DNA from: Ignelater luminosus
Taxonomy: Eukaryota > Arthropoda > Insecta > Coleoptera > Elateridae
DNA length: 64,000 nt
Assembly: GCA_011009095.1 (NCBI GenBank)
Contig: VTPC01089972.1
Span: forward strand, 491,848-555,847
Reading direction: 5' to 3'
Part shown: one piece after another, positions 32,850 through 45,863 of the stretch
Position numbering within the stretch: position 1 is the stretch's first letter
Layout of the letters: the number at the start of each line of letters is the position of its first letter
Notes under the pieces: generated by a model
Seen by the model: only the letters and a program-made list of their open reading frames with translations
Told to the model about the DNA's origin: nothing
Database searches by the model: none
Program-made: the position numbers and the translations under genes

Positions 32850-35690
32850 GCAACAAAATCACAATCTGCAAAAATGAAACAAGAATTACTCCAAATGCTA
32901 CGAAAAATCCAAAATAACCAACAAAAAATGAATTCTAGATGAAAAAACAAGGCAGAAAAATAAACAATAATCAACAAGAAATCAATTTTAAAATAGTAAA
33001 CAACCGACAAGAAATAAAAAGAGAAATTGTTGGCATAAAAAAAGAAATACATAATAGAAGAAATTAAAAATATGAAAGAAGAGATACAACACGTAAGAGA
33101 AGTTAAAGACATAAGAGCAGAAGTTGATGGATTATAGCAAAAGTACGACGAATTACAACAGCAATTTGCTGCGTTAACATGGACGAAGCAGTAGAAGCCA
33201 AGTCTAGTCAAAGCATGTGTCAAGAAACATCTGAAGATATACACCTTCCATCTACTCTACAATTCTTTGTAGTTATCAAAAGTACAACCACTTCAAAAGC
33301 GCGTATTAAACCTCCCATTTTTGATGAAAAAACGTCGTTAATCAAACAATTCGAGGTTGCAGCTCTGACTAATAGATGGACGAGGGAGTGCACTAGATGT
33401 GCCGCTGCTACTGTTCCGGACAATCTGCAAAGAGATTTCAAGCAGCTGGTGGAGCGCTTGGAAATACGCTACGCCTCCAGCAAGTTTGTTATGCGCAACT
33501 GAAAAGCAGAATGCAGAAACCTGAAGTTTCCTAGAGCAACTGGCTGTTTAAACTTCCGTCAACGCCGTTAGTGATGTTGACACTCAGCAAGTCTTGATGC
33601 CTGCACGTTGAATTTGCAGCGGTAAAGAAAACCTTGCATGGCATGTTTGGGCACGGAACGTCGAATCAGAACAAAGATATGAAGATCGATGAGTTATTGC
33701 GTATTTATTTTTGGTAAAACGCCGTCATTATTAATAGACAAGAATAAAAATCTACAGCCATCGAAGCTTTAGCTGAAGACTGCAACGGGTGAGCATGCCG
33801 CTGCCTTCGAAGAACTGATAATAAAAATCGATATTGGGTTTAAGAATTGTAAGCATCAAGTGTTTGGAGATGACATAACTGACGAAGTCATCTTGATAAT
33901 AAACTTGAAGAAGTTTGGGTTGGATGGCAGTTTGCTTCCAGCAATACGTGTAGACAATGTTACCCTGCGAAAATGAAAAGGGAAAGTATTGTTGGTTAGC
34001 ATGAATTGAAATCTCCAGACATGGGTGCTCTAGAACCACACTATACAAACATTGATCGAGGTATCTTGATTGTAAAAGTCTTGGTCACTGCTAAAGAACT
34101 GACATCTATTCAGTTAATGAATGTCAGCGCTACTCGAAAACGCTGAAAAAAGGCACCAAAATCAGCTCTTGCGTATCCGTATCTTCTATAGTGCGCTGTA
34201 CGAAAACAACTTAAAGTTTTGGTACAGGTCATGATTGCAGCTTTGGGCGAGAATTAAACCCCGGGTCTTCAGGATTTAGAGACAGAACTAATGTAGTGAC
34301 CCATCCTATACGACAACATCCAAGAAGGCTATCATAGGCAAAACGAGGGGAAACAGAAAAGATAATTTAAGATATGACTAACCAAGAGGTCATCAAATTC
34401 TCGAACAGTCTCTGAGCCTCACCGGCCGCCTTGGTCAGCAGGAAAGGCAGTAGTAAAGATTCTGCATTGAACACAGGCAGTTAAACAATGTAAGCATAAA
34501 ATCTAGTTATCCACTGCCCAGGATCGATGATGCTCTGGACACTCTTTCTAGTACTAAATGGTTTTCTGTCCTGGACATGAAAAGTGGCTACTGGCAGGTT
34601 GGTTTGGCTTCAGCATCGTGAGAGAGCTGCTTTCGCTGTTGGGACTGGCCTATTGCAATTCCGCCTGTGCATCAATGTTCCTGCAACGTTCAAGAGATTA
34701 ATAGAATTAATCCTGAAGGGTTTGTCTTGGAAGACGTTTGACAAACGTTTAAAGAATCTAGAAGACGTGTTTTTTAGACTACCTAATGCAAACCTACAGC
34801 TCAACCTAAAGAAATGTAATCTGTTCTAAAAGCAAGTTAAAGACAAACATTAGTGCGAAGTTTTTCGATTTGTGTACTTAATATCGGTTTGTTTGTGGCT
34901 TTGCACATATCGTAAAGTCTTCCGACTTCTGGTGACTGCGAACACGCCCTCAACGCTCTCAACCAACCGTCCAGATTCTGAGTTATCCAAGAGAGAATCA
35001 TTGGTTACTTAAGTAAAGTTCTGCCTAAGCCAGAACTTGTTCGACCGAGGCTCCCTGGTAAGAATTGGTCACACCACACTTCGATGGTTATTACAGTTAA
35101 GGAATCCCAAAGAAATGGATTGAGAAGCAACAGGTTTTGAAATTTCTAGCAGGACGTAGTCATCGGAACGCTGACGCCCTATCTAAAAAATCATGCTTAG
35201 TTATTGTTTGCGATTGGATACTAAACATGTCCAACACCACCTACGACGTATCGCAGTTGTTGATGACCACTGGGAACACCAACAAATCGAGAACGACAAG
35301 GAAACCGACCCTGACCTACGCTTTATACTGGCATACTATGAGAAGAAGTAGAAATAATAGAGCACTGGAACCCAGTGGAAGTCACTAAAGGTTCAAGATG
35401 ATCCAGAAACGTGCATGGAATTTCGAAGAAGAGATCCATCAGGAGAGCACTTAGCACTAAAACAGACTAGTCAGGATTCGGGAGAAATTTTACTTATTGG
35501 GTGAAGATAGCATGAAATTGTACAAACTACTGAAGTTTGTGCAACTGGGAATGGACCAATTGGAAAAGAAATGCGACAGTACAACATAGGAAATGCGCTT
35601 CAAAGAATCGTCACAAATATTACTGGCCTATTACCAGGAACGAACTTAAGAAACAAGAATATTTTGCTACAAGTAAATTAAGGTTGACGC
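32850..35690 (+). pseudogene. Gypsy gag-pol remnant A
   Basis: Plus strand with numerous frame changes. Gag is at about 33180-33700 (KPPIFDEKTSLIKQFEVAA, then LVERLEIRYASSKF). RT is at about 34500-34830 (SSYPLPRIDDALDTLSSTKW, FSVLDMKSGYWQVGLA, then VPATFKRLIELILKGLSWKT and NLQLNLKKCNLF). The YxDD box is deleted between GLSWKT and the LKNLEDVF segment. RNase H end is at about 35140-35190 (FLAGRSHRNADALSKK). Fragments that may be integrase follow to about 35690. Inactive. A second, different Gypsy remnant starts directly after it. Confidence 0.75.
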
Positions 35691-37080
35691 TTTTGAATGT
35701 GATACCAACTTTCTGGGTTATAAGTTTTTGCAACAGCAACAAGCGGTCATTGATGGCGTCGAGACTAGATCCACGATTTACTACAAGGCCGGCCCACCCG
35801 CAGACATCACCCACGAGTTTCAAATCGATCTCCCTCCTACTTCCGGCAACGACCATACCGGTACTCGTAGGAAAAGATAAAGATAGTCAACGACCAGGTT
35901 GAACAAATGTTGCGCGACGGCATAATCAAAATGTCCACCTGTGACTACGCATCCCCGGTGGTTCATCGTCAAGAAAAAGAGTGGTACTTGCATAAATTCG
36001 TTTTCCTGTACTTGAATGACGTGATAATATACTCCAAAGATCATCAGCAACGTCTGGAGCACCTCTACCTGGTTTTCAAGCGTCTTCAAGTTCACAGCCT
36101 GCAGAGTAACACACGGAAATGTCGTCTCGGTGCTCAAGACATAGAATCCCTGTGCCACATCATTTCAGTTTCAGCAACAACATGCTACAGCAGACTCGTG
36201 AAGTTGCGTTCCTTTCTGGGAATGTGTGTATGGCTGCGAGATTACGTCCAAGAATTCATCTGCATCGCCACCTCTCTGATCGACCTTCTCGCCGTGAAGA
36301 AGATATGTCTCTGGGGGGACTTTAAAAGCCACCTTCAATAACCGTTTGTTCTGCAAACAGATGCGAATGGGATAAGCATGGCAGCTGTGTTGTATAAAGA
36401 AGAATGAACAGGAATGTCTGGCCGTGGTCTGGGTAATCCAAAAATACCGGCCTACCTCGTAGACCGTTTACTTACGCTCCTGGCCGATAATAGATCTTTG
36501 ATTTGGCTGCTACAGATGATAAAGAAGAACTCGAAACTCATGCGATGATTCCTGGAACTACAGTGCTATCCGATGTCCGTCAAACACTGTCCAGTGAAAC
36601 GCAATCAACTCCCCAACATATTATTGAGAAATCCCGCCGAAGACCGTGCAGCCGCTGACGACAAAGACGACGATTGCCTCAGACCGCCCGGTTTTACTCA
36701 ACAGTCACCGCTTAGCTCTAGCGTCCTGTCGACCTTGCCACCTTAGCCAGCAAGGTCCGCACTGCTCAACGTCGCAACGAAGAATTCACACAACCAGCGA
36801 TCCGAGCACTCATCCGCCTCCAGGATAAAGCACCCCAAGGACCCAACTGGGAACGTAGCTTCGTCGACAACTATCACACCGCCGACGGCCTCCTCTGCTT
36901 CGGCGAACAACGCAAACTGTATGTCTCCGTAGAAGTCCGCACGAGACTACTGTTCGAGCATTATCACGCTCACCTTGCTGGAGCTATCACTGGGCCGTGC
37001 TGGACCGCGGAATAATAGTCAGTGAGTAGATATCAAATGCAAAAAAATTCATCAAAGCAACCCAGGGAAAAAATGTTTGA
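35691..37080 (+). pseudogene. Gypsy pol remnant B
   Basis: More GC-rich than remnant A and of another lineage. At 35907-36341 one frame reads EQMLRDGIIKMSTCDYASPVV-like RT lead-in, then directly FLYLNDVIIYSKDHQQRLEH (YLDDV changed to YLNDV) and VFKRLQVHSLQSNTRKCRL. The large RT palm segment between them is deleted. RNase H pieces follow (FVLQTDANGISMAAVLY, then a TDNRALLWL-like segment with LADNRSLIWLLQMIKKNSKL, and VKHCPVKRNQLPNILLRNPA). At 36650-37010 there is degraded integrase-lead sequence. Stops and frame shifts throughout. Confidence 0.7.
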
Positions 37081-37774
37081 AATAAAATAAAATAATAACG
37101 ACTGCTTCGACATCAAGCATGCCTTTATGATGTATTTGTCTGTTATTGCATGCTTTGGATATTTCTTGGACCACAGATTGGGTTAAAATATTAGACGTGG
37201 GTGTAATGATAATACCACTATTGCAGCTGCTGCAAAAGTTATAAGTAGAGCTGGGATTTTCATTTAAAAAAAAAAGTAAAATTAACTAGTAGATACATAA
37301 ATACCTTAAAAGAAGCAATTTAGGACACATTAAAAGCATTTTAGGCAAAAATAAAACTCAAGCTAGGCAAACTAGTTTACCTAATAGTTTTGCTTGTACT
37401 ACTGTGACTCACAAATATATTTTTATTTAAAATTTGGTATGGCCAGAGTCTCTTGATTTCTATTTCCAATACAATCAGTTTTGTACCATGAAGATAAATG
37501 TATTTTTTGGACAGGCTATGGTAGTCTTGCTTTATTAAAGTAATAGGAGTTTCAAAAGTGTTTTATTATTAAGTTACAAAATAATTCTAAACAGCATATG
37601 ATCAATTGAAATTTGCTCCGAGATATTCGATGCAGGGAGCAGTTTGAATCTTATCTTTAGCACTTCGACTCAAAAACATATGATAACGATAATTAAAAAT
37701 GTAAAATTCCTGATCACTTTTACTTTACTGTTAAAACTAATTGTTCTAGGAAATATATTATAGAAATATCAGTA
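37081..37774. other. Spacer and GST 3' flank
   Basis: AT-rich, no gene seen. It holds the presumed 3' UTR of the minus-strand GST that ends at 37775. Confidence 0.5.
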
Positions 37775-38543
37775 TCACACTGAAGTTTCCAACTTTCTGC
37801 TTAATTTTTCTACCATTTCTTTAAAAACAAGCACATTCTTTCCATTAACTTCTTCATAACCAGGCGCAGTGGTCTTTATTACATCCAACCAGTTTACAAC
37901 ATTTGGATAATCTCTAAAATCAAAATTCATCGCTTCATATGTAGATACCGTAGCTACCAGGGCTAAATCTGCAACTGTTAAATGGTCACCAGCAGAATAT
38001 GTGTGACGTTCCAAAAGCGCATCTAAAAATTTAAATATTTCTCTGGCTTTATCAAGATGTTTTTGAGCAGGTGACGTGGAGCCACTAAAAATTGTCGGAT
38101 ACTAAAATTAAGAAAATAAGTTTCTGTTGTTTTATTGCGTTACTCAACTCACATAACAATCTGCAAAAGCTGGATGTAATTTCTCTAGATCAAAATATAA
38201 TATTTGATCGACCAAAGCTCGTTTTTTCGGATTTTTTGGATATAACGAATCGTCTTTACCATATTCTTGGACTAAATATGTTATAATAGCTCGACTTTCC
38301 CATAGTATAAGACCGTTATCTACTAATGTTGGAACGGTATGTTTTGGATTAATCTTAAAACAAGAAGCTAAATGTTTAAATAAAAACCTAGTAAGTACAT
38401 ACCTTGATGAATTCCGGACGCAAATGTTCTTTTTTCCTTAAATCTACAAGAATTAAATTTAACTCGATTCCAAGAGCATTAGCTGTGAGTAGCACAGAAC
38501 GGCATGGTGCACTTCCTGGTGTATAATAAAAATCAATCCCCAT
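37775..38543 (-). CDS. Glutathione S-transferase, delta-type (3 exons)
   Basis: Exons on the minus strand: 38543-38403, 38353-38153, 38101-37775, separated by introns of 49 and 51 nt with GT-AG ends, both phase 0. The protein is 222 residues, normal for a cytosolic insect GST. Exon 1 has [14 protein letters not shown] with the catalytic Ser11. Exon 2 has [10 protein letters not shown] and [12 protein letters not shown], with Glu66-Ser67 binding the gamma-glutamyl part of glutathione. Exon 3 is the helical C-terminal domain ([18 protein letters not shown]). Delta GSTs conjugate glutathione to electrophiles, including insecticides and plant toxins. The segment [13 protein letters not shown] departs from the usual DLGTLYPRFADYY. 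The closest relative in the window is the GST at 58184-59354. No frame defects. Confidence 0.93.
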
Positions 38544-40619
38544 AATAATAACTTGAAGCACTATTTGAATTTATTAATTACCGTTTGTTTAAATTAGAGA
38601 AAACTGACATAAAATTATTAATGCGTTTAGAGGTATGTAGATGTCATAATATTTTATCGCCGCTGTTATCGAGATAAGAGATATTTACGTAAGCATAATC
38701 TTGGTAATGGTTACTTTACCTTATAAAATTCAATATAAATAAATACTGTTTGACGAATGTTTGATATTAATAATATGACTAACGGAGATATTGATAATAA
38801 AATAATGAAATCAGTGTTTTTCAGAAATTTGCGTTTCGGGAGAATTCAAATCGGCAAACTATTATAAAGCAAAATGTTGCGCCAGTTTAACGCAAAGAAT
38901 GATGTTGATTTTCTTGCTCGTGTTTGTAACGTCATTTGTTTTAGTAAATGTTTAGCGTTATTCATTAGCACGAAAAATATTTACAATGCTATATAAAGAT
39001 AATTGCAAGGCTATACTCGCGCAGTTTATTGCAATCAGGGGACTTCGAATGTTTATAAAAATCGGAAATATAAAAGAGGACCGACAGTACGGTCATCATT
39101 ATTTAAAGAGTAAAGAAATCTAGGAAAATAAGAATGTTGTTAATTCTAATGAAGATTGTTTTGATACTTTTTGTTTTACAGCTTTGTTTTTTATAATTTG
39201 TGATGCCAGACAAGTGCATTCCTGTAGAAATAATCAAACGTTTTATCTCAAAATATTTATTAAACACGTTTTGTGGTTAGAGTTAATGATAAAGTAGTAA
39301 ATTACTCCTGAATAAAACTTATGAGTGTCTTTTGCAATGAACCGTTAGTTTAGAAGCATTGAATTAAAATATTCATGTGTTCTTATTGATTTCACTAACT
39401 AAACAACTTTGTAGTAAACGATTTTGAAATGAAGTTTTCCTGGAAACAGTACATAGATATAAATTTTTTAGTGAAATTTATTCCTTTTTACAGTGCTTCA
39501 CAACATACTTTTTCTATTGTAATGAAGATTTTCCATCATCTTTGTCCATCTAATATACCTGCAATCGCGTGCGACCTACTTATAATTCTTGATTATACCT
39601 TGTGTAAAATGTCAATAAAACTTGGAACTTATTCAATTATAAACCACAAAACAAAATAAGTTTTGTACATTTCAAAAGTGGTACACAATTTAGTTCTTTT
39701 TTTGTTAGGATCTCTTTTTCAATCTAATCGGTGTTTCTGTTTGTATCTATTGGAATTTAAAAATCTCTGTTTCCAACTTAAATGTATTTTTAAAAATCTC
39801 ACATGCAAAATAAAAGCGAAAAGTAATGGTTACACCATCTATTGGACATTAACACAAATTAATGATATTTTCTTTATTATACAAAAGTTAGCCACTACTC
39901 GCTTTCTCTATTTTTGTCGTTAACTGTCTTTCCGCATTAAATAGCAATGTAATCAATGAATAATACGCATGGTAGCAATCATAGCTAAAATGTAGTTTGC
40001 AAACCACCTTAACCAAAACAAGTCAAAACATTTTCCACCCTTCTCGACAAATGGAAAAAACTTTTTTCTAAATGTTTGTCTTCTTAGTCAGGAAAGGTTG
40101 TAGCAAAAAAAAGATAATCAGCCACCATTTCAATACCGCGTAATAATACCGCAATGCCCATAATGCACTAGAACGCCTAGACAGCGTATAGTTGTTATCA
40201 AGTAAACCGACTTTTAGAAAAAGCTGGAAACTAACTCTGAAACTAAACGTTATGCTAGAGGATATTTTTGCGTTTTTATAATAGATGTCACGACAGTCGA
40301 ACACCGAGCAAAAAGAGAGTAGTGTTGTAGTACACGTGAATTCAGTGCTGGTAATTTTTTGTCAAACATATTTGTGCATGATTTACATCCTCTTCTTTAA
40401 TTTAATATAATTTGATAAAATAAAGTTTAATAACAAAAAATGCCTAGTATTAAGCTACTGAAAGTAATGGTAGGTAGGAGCCTTTCTATTAATTTTTAAT
40501 TAATTAATTTTTATTTAATCACTTGTTCATCTACCGTTAGGTATCGGACATAAAGATATCTAATCCAAATAATTCAAATTATACAGTATGTACCTACATT
40601 ATTATTTTATCTTATTAAT
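38544..40619. other. Intergenic AT-rich DNA
   Basis: The left part is the GST promoter and leader region on the minus strand. Frames at 39429-39659 and 39663-39923 (76 and 86 codons, plus) are adjacent and hydrophobic but show no motif, no codon evidence and no splice-linked domain. They are treated as chance ORFs. Nothing else identified. Confidence 0.45.
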
Positions 40620-43600
40620 ACATATTATACTTATGTACTTTTATTTAATTTTTTTACTTTGCTTTTCCATAATTTTCTATCTTGTGCTGTTCTTTTGACA
40701 TCCTCCCATTTTATACTCCTTTAATCAGCTGCTTTACCTACTTGTTCTTCTCATTTTTTCCGTGTACTTTAGCTTTATAGATCCTTTTTGTGATTCTGTC
40801 TTCTTCCCTTCTGTGTATGTGTCCAATCCATCTCAGCTGTCTTCCTTCTATACATTGTTCAACTGGTTTTATCTTTAACCGATCTATGATTGTCTCGTTT
40901 CTTGTCCTGTTTCTTCATGTTACTTTTTCTATTTTGCGCAGGTACCTCATTTCTGTAGCTACTATTTTATTACTATTCCGATCTGTGATTGTGCATGACT
41001 CACTACCATAGATTAACGAAGCCCTACAACCTTTTTGTATATTTTAGTTTTTATTTCTTTAGGTACTTCTTGCTTTTCCAAGAAGGTAGTTCTTGACGCA
41101 TTGTATACTTTCCCAACTTTTCCCATTCTTTCTTTGATTTCTTCATCTATGGTTCCCCTTTCTTCTATAATAGTTGTTGGGTAGTTATATCTTTTTACTT
41201 GTTCTAATACTTTTCCTTCAATTTTAATTCCCTGCTTATTACCTGTTGCCAATGTTATCGTTTGCTGTATCTTGTCTAATAGTTATTTCCATATTTACTT
41301 CTCTTAGTTCTCAATGATATATTTTTAAATTCTCTTGTAGTTCTTCCTCTGAGTGTGCTACTGATATCATGTCTGCAAACAGTAATTCTTGTAATTTTAC
41401 TAATTGCATTTTCCATCTTTCTATATTCATTTCTTTGCATTTTTCTTTACTTTTTTTTTGATAGCGTCGTTCAGGACTATAGAAAATAGTAGGTGGCTCA
41501 GCACACATCCTTATTTTAGGCTGATCTTTGTTTCAAATTTTGTAGACTTGTCATTATGTGTTCTTACTTTATTTTTGTTATTTCTGTAAAGTGCTTTGAT
41601 TATTTCAATTGTGCCATTTTGTATTTCTCTTCTTTGTAGGTTGTTCCATATTTGTATTCTACCAAAGGCTTTTTTTAGATCGATGAGACATATATATATC
41701 TCCTTCTCTTTTTTAATTAGTTTTTCCTCTAGTTGCCTTAATATAGATATTAGGTCTTGGGTACTCCTACAATTTCTAAATTCATATTGTGATTCTTTCA
41801 ATGTGATTTCTAATTTTTCTCGAAGTCTTTGCTCTAAAATTCTTGTTAACATTCTACCCGGTGTGCTTGTTAGAGTTATGCCTCTATAGTTTGTGCACTC
41901 TTTTATATCCTCTTTTTTGTACATTGGCATTATTATTCCTGTATTCCAGTCTTTTGGTATGTTCTTCGTCCTCACAATATCATTTAGTAATGCTAAGAAC
42001 TGCTTGTTTCGTTTTCCCCCATGAACTTTATCATTTCGGCTTTTATTTTCTCCTGTTCTGAAGCTTTTCTTAGTTTTAGTTTCTTAATGGTTTCCAACAG
42101 TTCTTCTGTTGTTACCTGTGCTATTTCTGCTTCCTTTCCTTCTTTTTATTGTTCTTCTAAAGCTTGTACCTAAGAGGGTTCTGTTTTCAGTTAATAAGTT
42201 TCCTCTCTTATCTTTTATACTTCTCAGTCTAGGTGCTTTCTTTCGTTTCAGTTGTCTAATTGTCCCGTAAAACAGTTTTTGGCTTTCTATGTAGTTATTC
42301 TTGGCTTTTACATCTTTCATTTTATTCCCATTTTCTTTGTTTACTATGAAATAATCTATAATCGATTTTTCCTTTTTACTGTTTTTGTTGTTGTTTTCTA
42401 CCGTGTACTTCTCATGTATATTTATGTATGTATTTATGATTAAACTTTGTATTTGTTACAATAAAGTCATTTACTATACATATATCTATTATTCTTGTTT
42501 CGTTGTCATTTCTTGTTTGTTCTCCGTTTTTCCCCATATATCTTTCTTTTCTTTGATTATCATTTTCCACTCGTCCATTCATATCTCCCATTATATAGTA
42601 TTTCGTTCTCTATTATCCATTTCATTTTGTAATATATCGAAAAATTTATCCTTTTCTTCTTTTTTTGCATTATTGTTTGGTGCATATATTATATGAATAC
42701 TCCATATTTCATTATCTTTAATTTTTACTTTGGTTACCAGTAATCTTTCGTTTACAAATTTTTCTTTCTATATGTTCGTCATTTTTCTGGTTTGATTATT
42801 AGACCTACTCCTTCTACTTCTCTTTGTTTCATGTTTACGCCAGACCAATAGATCCAGTAGCCATCTTTTAATTCTTCTAGTTGCCTATGTTGATACCATG
42901 TTCGTCTTTTGGTTTCCTTCTCATCCATCAGTGTTTTGTATTACGCTCGGTCTTTAATAATGAAGGTAATTCTTCTTGCTGGCTTTGTCTATCTTAGTCT
43001 TCCATCTCAGTCTGGTCCTTGGTCCTATTTTGTTTAAAGTCTGTGGAAATCTCGTTCCATTTATTTGTTTTATTGTTAATCAGTATCTTTTGGTATCCTA
43101 CTATAGCTGATTTACCCTTTTCTTTTTCAAACCTTGCAATTTCTCTGAGCTGGTTTTTGAATATCTCCTTCTTTCACTGTCATATTATTTAACGTTTGAC
43201 CCTCCTAACTGTTGTTTCTTTTTCATTATGAGTTTACTCCATGCCCAATCTTGAGTTGTTAACTTTATTGTGATGTTATGGATTCGATATGCATCTGTAA
43301 TAGCCGCCGATACGTTTAGTTTTCTAAAATAAATTATAGTGCCTTTTCCTTAATGTCTCCTCCACTGATGTCTGCATTTTGTATAATTCTGTTGTTTCTT
43401 CTATTCCCTTTATCGATCTTTTTCATTTTTTGCTCGATTTCATTGAGTTTTCCTTTGTACATTTGATGTTCCTCGTCTTATTTCTTCCCCTTGCGTATCA
43501 TTTAGTTTAATTCACAATTTGTTCTTAACAGTTTTGCTTTTAATTCATCGTTGAGTTTTTTTAAATTCTTTGAATTCACTTTTTACTTCATTCCTCAGTT

Positions 43601-43775
43601 CATTAATTGCGGCCAGTACTTGATCCATTTTTGTTAGTTTCCTATCTGGTGGTGTTATAACTATTTTACTTTTTAAAAAGCTTTTTGTCTCTTCTTCCAG
43701 GTTTTCTAAACTTGTATCCTGGATTTTTTGCTTTAAATCGTTATTATTCATATGTTTTTTGTTCTTGTTGCTGAA
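40620..43775 (-). mobile_element. Degenerate LINE, minus strand, nearly full length
   Basis: Read from 43805 down: an ORF1 start (MNNNDLKQKIQDTSLENLEE, then AINELRNEVKSEFKEFKK, coiled-coil-like); an endonuclease near 42700-42400 (YYIMGDMNGRVENDNQRKRY and, further on, RIIDICIVNDFIVTNTKF); RT at 41975-41511 (IPKDWNTGIIMPMYKKEDIK, ECTNYRGITLTSTPGRML, RSTQDLISILRQLEEK, ICLIDLKKAFGRIQ); an altered catalytic box FADMISVAHSEEELQENL at about 41380-41330 where FADD is expected; then the C-terminal region (KIEGKVLEQVKRYNYPTT, LRWIGHIHRREDRI) to about 40640. Many stops. The 5' end meets an oppositely oriented RTE fragment at about 43775. Confidence 0.75.
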
Positions 43776-44605
43776 GCACTGCGAGAAATCCAGGGACCAG
43801 TCCACTCGTCGAAGGCGTGGAAGGCATTGGGGGAGGGAGGAATCGACATGCTATGGAAGTTCATGTGCAAGGTGTACGCCGAAGAAAGGATTTCTGAAAC
43901 CTGGAGGGCGAGCGTGATGGTGTATTTCTTTAAAGAAAACCGAGATATCCAGGACTGCAGAAACTACAGCGGTATTAAACTTACGTCGCATACAATGAAG
44001 GTGTGGGAGAGGATCATAAACAGGAAGATACGAGAAGAGACAACAATTTCAAAAGGCCTTGGTTTTATGTCTGGGAAGGGAACAACAGATACCTTATTCA
44101 TTCTGAGACACATGTTGGAGAAGTATGGCAAGTCAAAAAAGGAGCTCCTCCTTATCTTCGTAGATCTGGAGAAGGCGTACAATACAGTGCCGAGGAAGGA
44201 GATCTGGAGGTGTATAAAGAAGCGGAAAATTCCAGAGAAATATGTCTAATTGGTGAGAGGCATGCATGAAGGAGCCCACACTAAAGTAACCGACAGATTC
44301 CCTGTGACTGTGGGTTTACACCAGGGCTCAGCTTTGAGCCCCTATTTATTTATCCTGGTGATGGACGTGTTAACGAAGCATGCCAAGGATCTCTCTTTTC
44401 GGATTGGGCTGTTTACGACATTCCTATAGTGGAGAAAAGTCAAAAGAAGGCAGATTAAACACTGGAAGGTTGGGGCAAGCCATCGAAGAAAACGGTCTCG
44501 AACTAAGTAGGAAGAAGACTGAGTACCTGTAGTTTGGTGGACAAGGAAAAGCAGGAGAGGTAAAGTTACAGGAACAAAGCCTGACAAGGACACGTGGTTA
44601 ACAGA
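43776..44605 (+). mobile_element. RTE-like LINE reverse transcriptase fragment, plus strand
   Basis: Frame 43752-44249 contains SSKAWKALGEGGIDMLWKFM, then DCRNYSGIKLTSHTMKVWER, GLGFMSGKGTTDTLFILRH and LLLIFVDLEKAYNTVPRKEI, the RT fingers and palm. Immediately after, in other frames, come VTDRFPVTVGLHQGSALSPY and LFILVMDVLTKH. The FADD box region is lost and sequence ends at about 44605 within the part after it. Related in protein sequence to the longer RTE-like element at 52890-55465. Both ends are abrupt, with no tail, so it is a fragment caught between two minus-strand elements. Confidence 0.75.
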
Positions 44606-45560
44606 TGCAGTGCTGTAAGAACATCTTTTTCTCTTTCATTATATCTTTTGCCTTTAGCCATTCTTATATATTTTAATTTTCTGTCTTCTTCACAAAATTG
44701 CGAGTAAGCCAAAGATCTTTCTGTTTTATTATTTATTTCGTGTTTTGGAAATTCCGCAATTTTACCTAAATATTTCTTAAATGATAAATATATCTTCCGG
44801 AAGACATGACTCTACTGTGTAAAATATTTGAGTACACTTATCAGACGTCACTCCAAGCTTAGCTAAACTTCTAGTTTGAGATGTCAAGGATCTAACTAAA
44901 TCTACAAAACTAACCTTACTTGTGTCCTTAGCATTTCTGATCATTAACTCGAGAAGGTCCAACATAAACTTTTATCAGTATCTTCTCACGAATAAAATGC
45001 TCCTGTAAATCTTTAACTGCCCTATCATAATTCTTTCTACAGATTGGATAGCTCATCACAACCTTTCATGCTTCCGATTCTGGTACAGTTGATTGAACCA
45101 AGTATTGGTACTTTTCTGTATCAGTAATATCCTAGTCTTCATCAATTTCTTGCTGGCCATCCTTTAACATCTCCTGAATATTTTGGTAGTTGTCATTTAG
45201 GGAATTTCGTTCTGTATTTACTGCTCCCACCATCAAAGGACGACTTTTAATTTCTTTATCTAAATTATTTTTCACAAGAATATTTTTTGCCATTAATTAT
45301 ATACATGCGATTGTCTTTTTGTGGTTATTTGCGTTTTTCTTTTCTGCCTCGCATTTCGCATCTTTACTTGGTTAGAAAAGCAAATCGGTTACTTTCTGAT
45401 TAACAGCAAACAACGTTTCTTGTTGTACTTTACATAAATGCTTTTGCTTCCACTTCTATTTCTTCTACATTTAATGAGGTATTCGAAAGGGAAGTCTTTA
45501 AATATTGTACTTCTTTTTGAAATAATTTTACTTCAGTAGGTTAGTACGTATACATAGGTA
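44606..45560 (-). pseudogene. BEL/Pao gag remnant
   Basis: Minus strand, 45200 down to 44780: ITDTEKYQYLVQSTVPESEA, VVMSYPICRKNYDRAVKDLQ and EHFIREKILIKVYV, then in another frame MLDLLELMIRNAKDTSKVSF, LAKLGVTSDKCTQIFYTVES and CLPEDI. These are the conserved blocks of BEL/Pao gag (the DUF1759 region). Broken by frame changes and stops. No protease or RT follows before the RTE fragment at 44605. Confidence 0.7.
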
Positions 45561-45863
45561 AGTTAAATTCTCCTGCTCTGTACATCGAAACACGTGAAAC
45601 AAATAAATGAAGATTAGTGGTAGTACTGTATTTTATTGTAATTTCTCGTTAACATGAAATTATACAAAGTAACACTGGAGAAAATAAACAACAATTTTCA
45701 TGTTTTTGCAGAGACGATAGGCATCGTTTTATTTTACTAGATCGTTAATAAGTAATAACATTCTATATTTATTTTGCGATTTTGATCAATTGTTCATACG
45801 ATATGAGCTGTTTACTGTTACGTTAATCGATTTCATTATTATGAATTGCTGTAATGGTTATAA
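45561..45863. other. Receptor upstream region
   Basis: AT-rich sequence between the BEL remnant and the receptor start, presumably holding its promoter and leader. No TATA box or other element stands out. Confidence 0.4.

Noticed and set aside
35691-37080. GC-rich stretch considered as horizontally acquired bacterial DNA
   Set aside because: It carries Gypsy RT and RNase H motifs, so it is a retroelement of different base composition.
39429-39923. Two consecutive hydrophobic plus-strand ORFs, considered as a membrane protein gene
   Set aside because: No conserved motif or splice signals linking them, and AT-rich DNA readily gives such frames.
41596-42696. Series of plus-strand ORFs rich in Phe, Leu and Ser, considered as receptors
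   Set aside because: All are antisense to the minus-strand LINE at 40620-43775.
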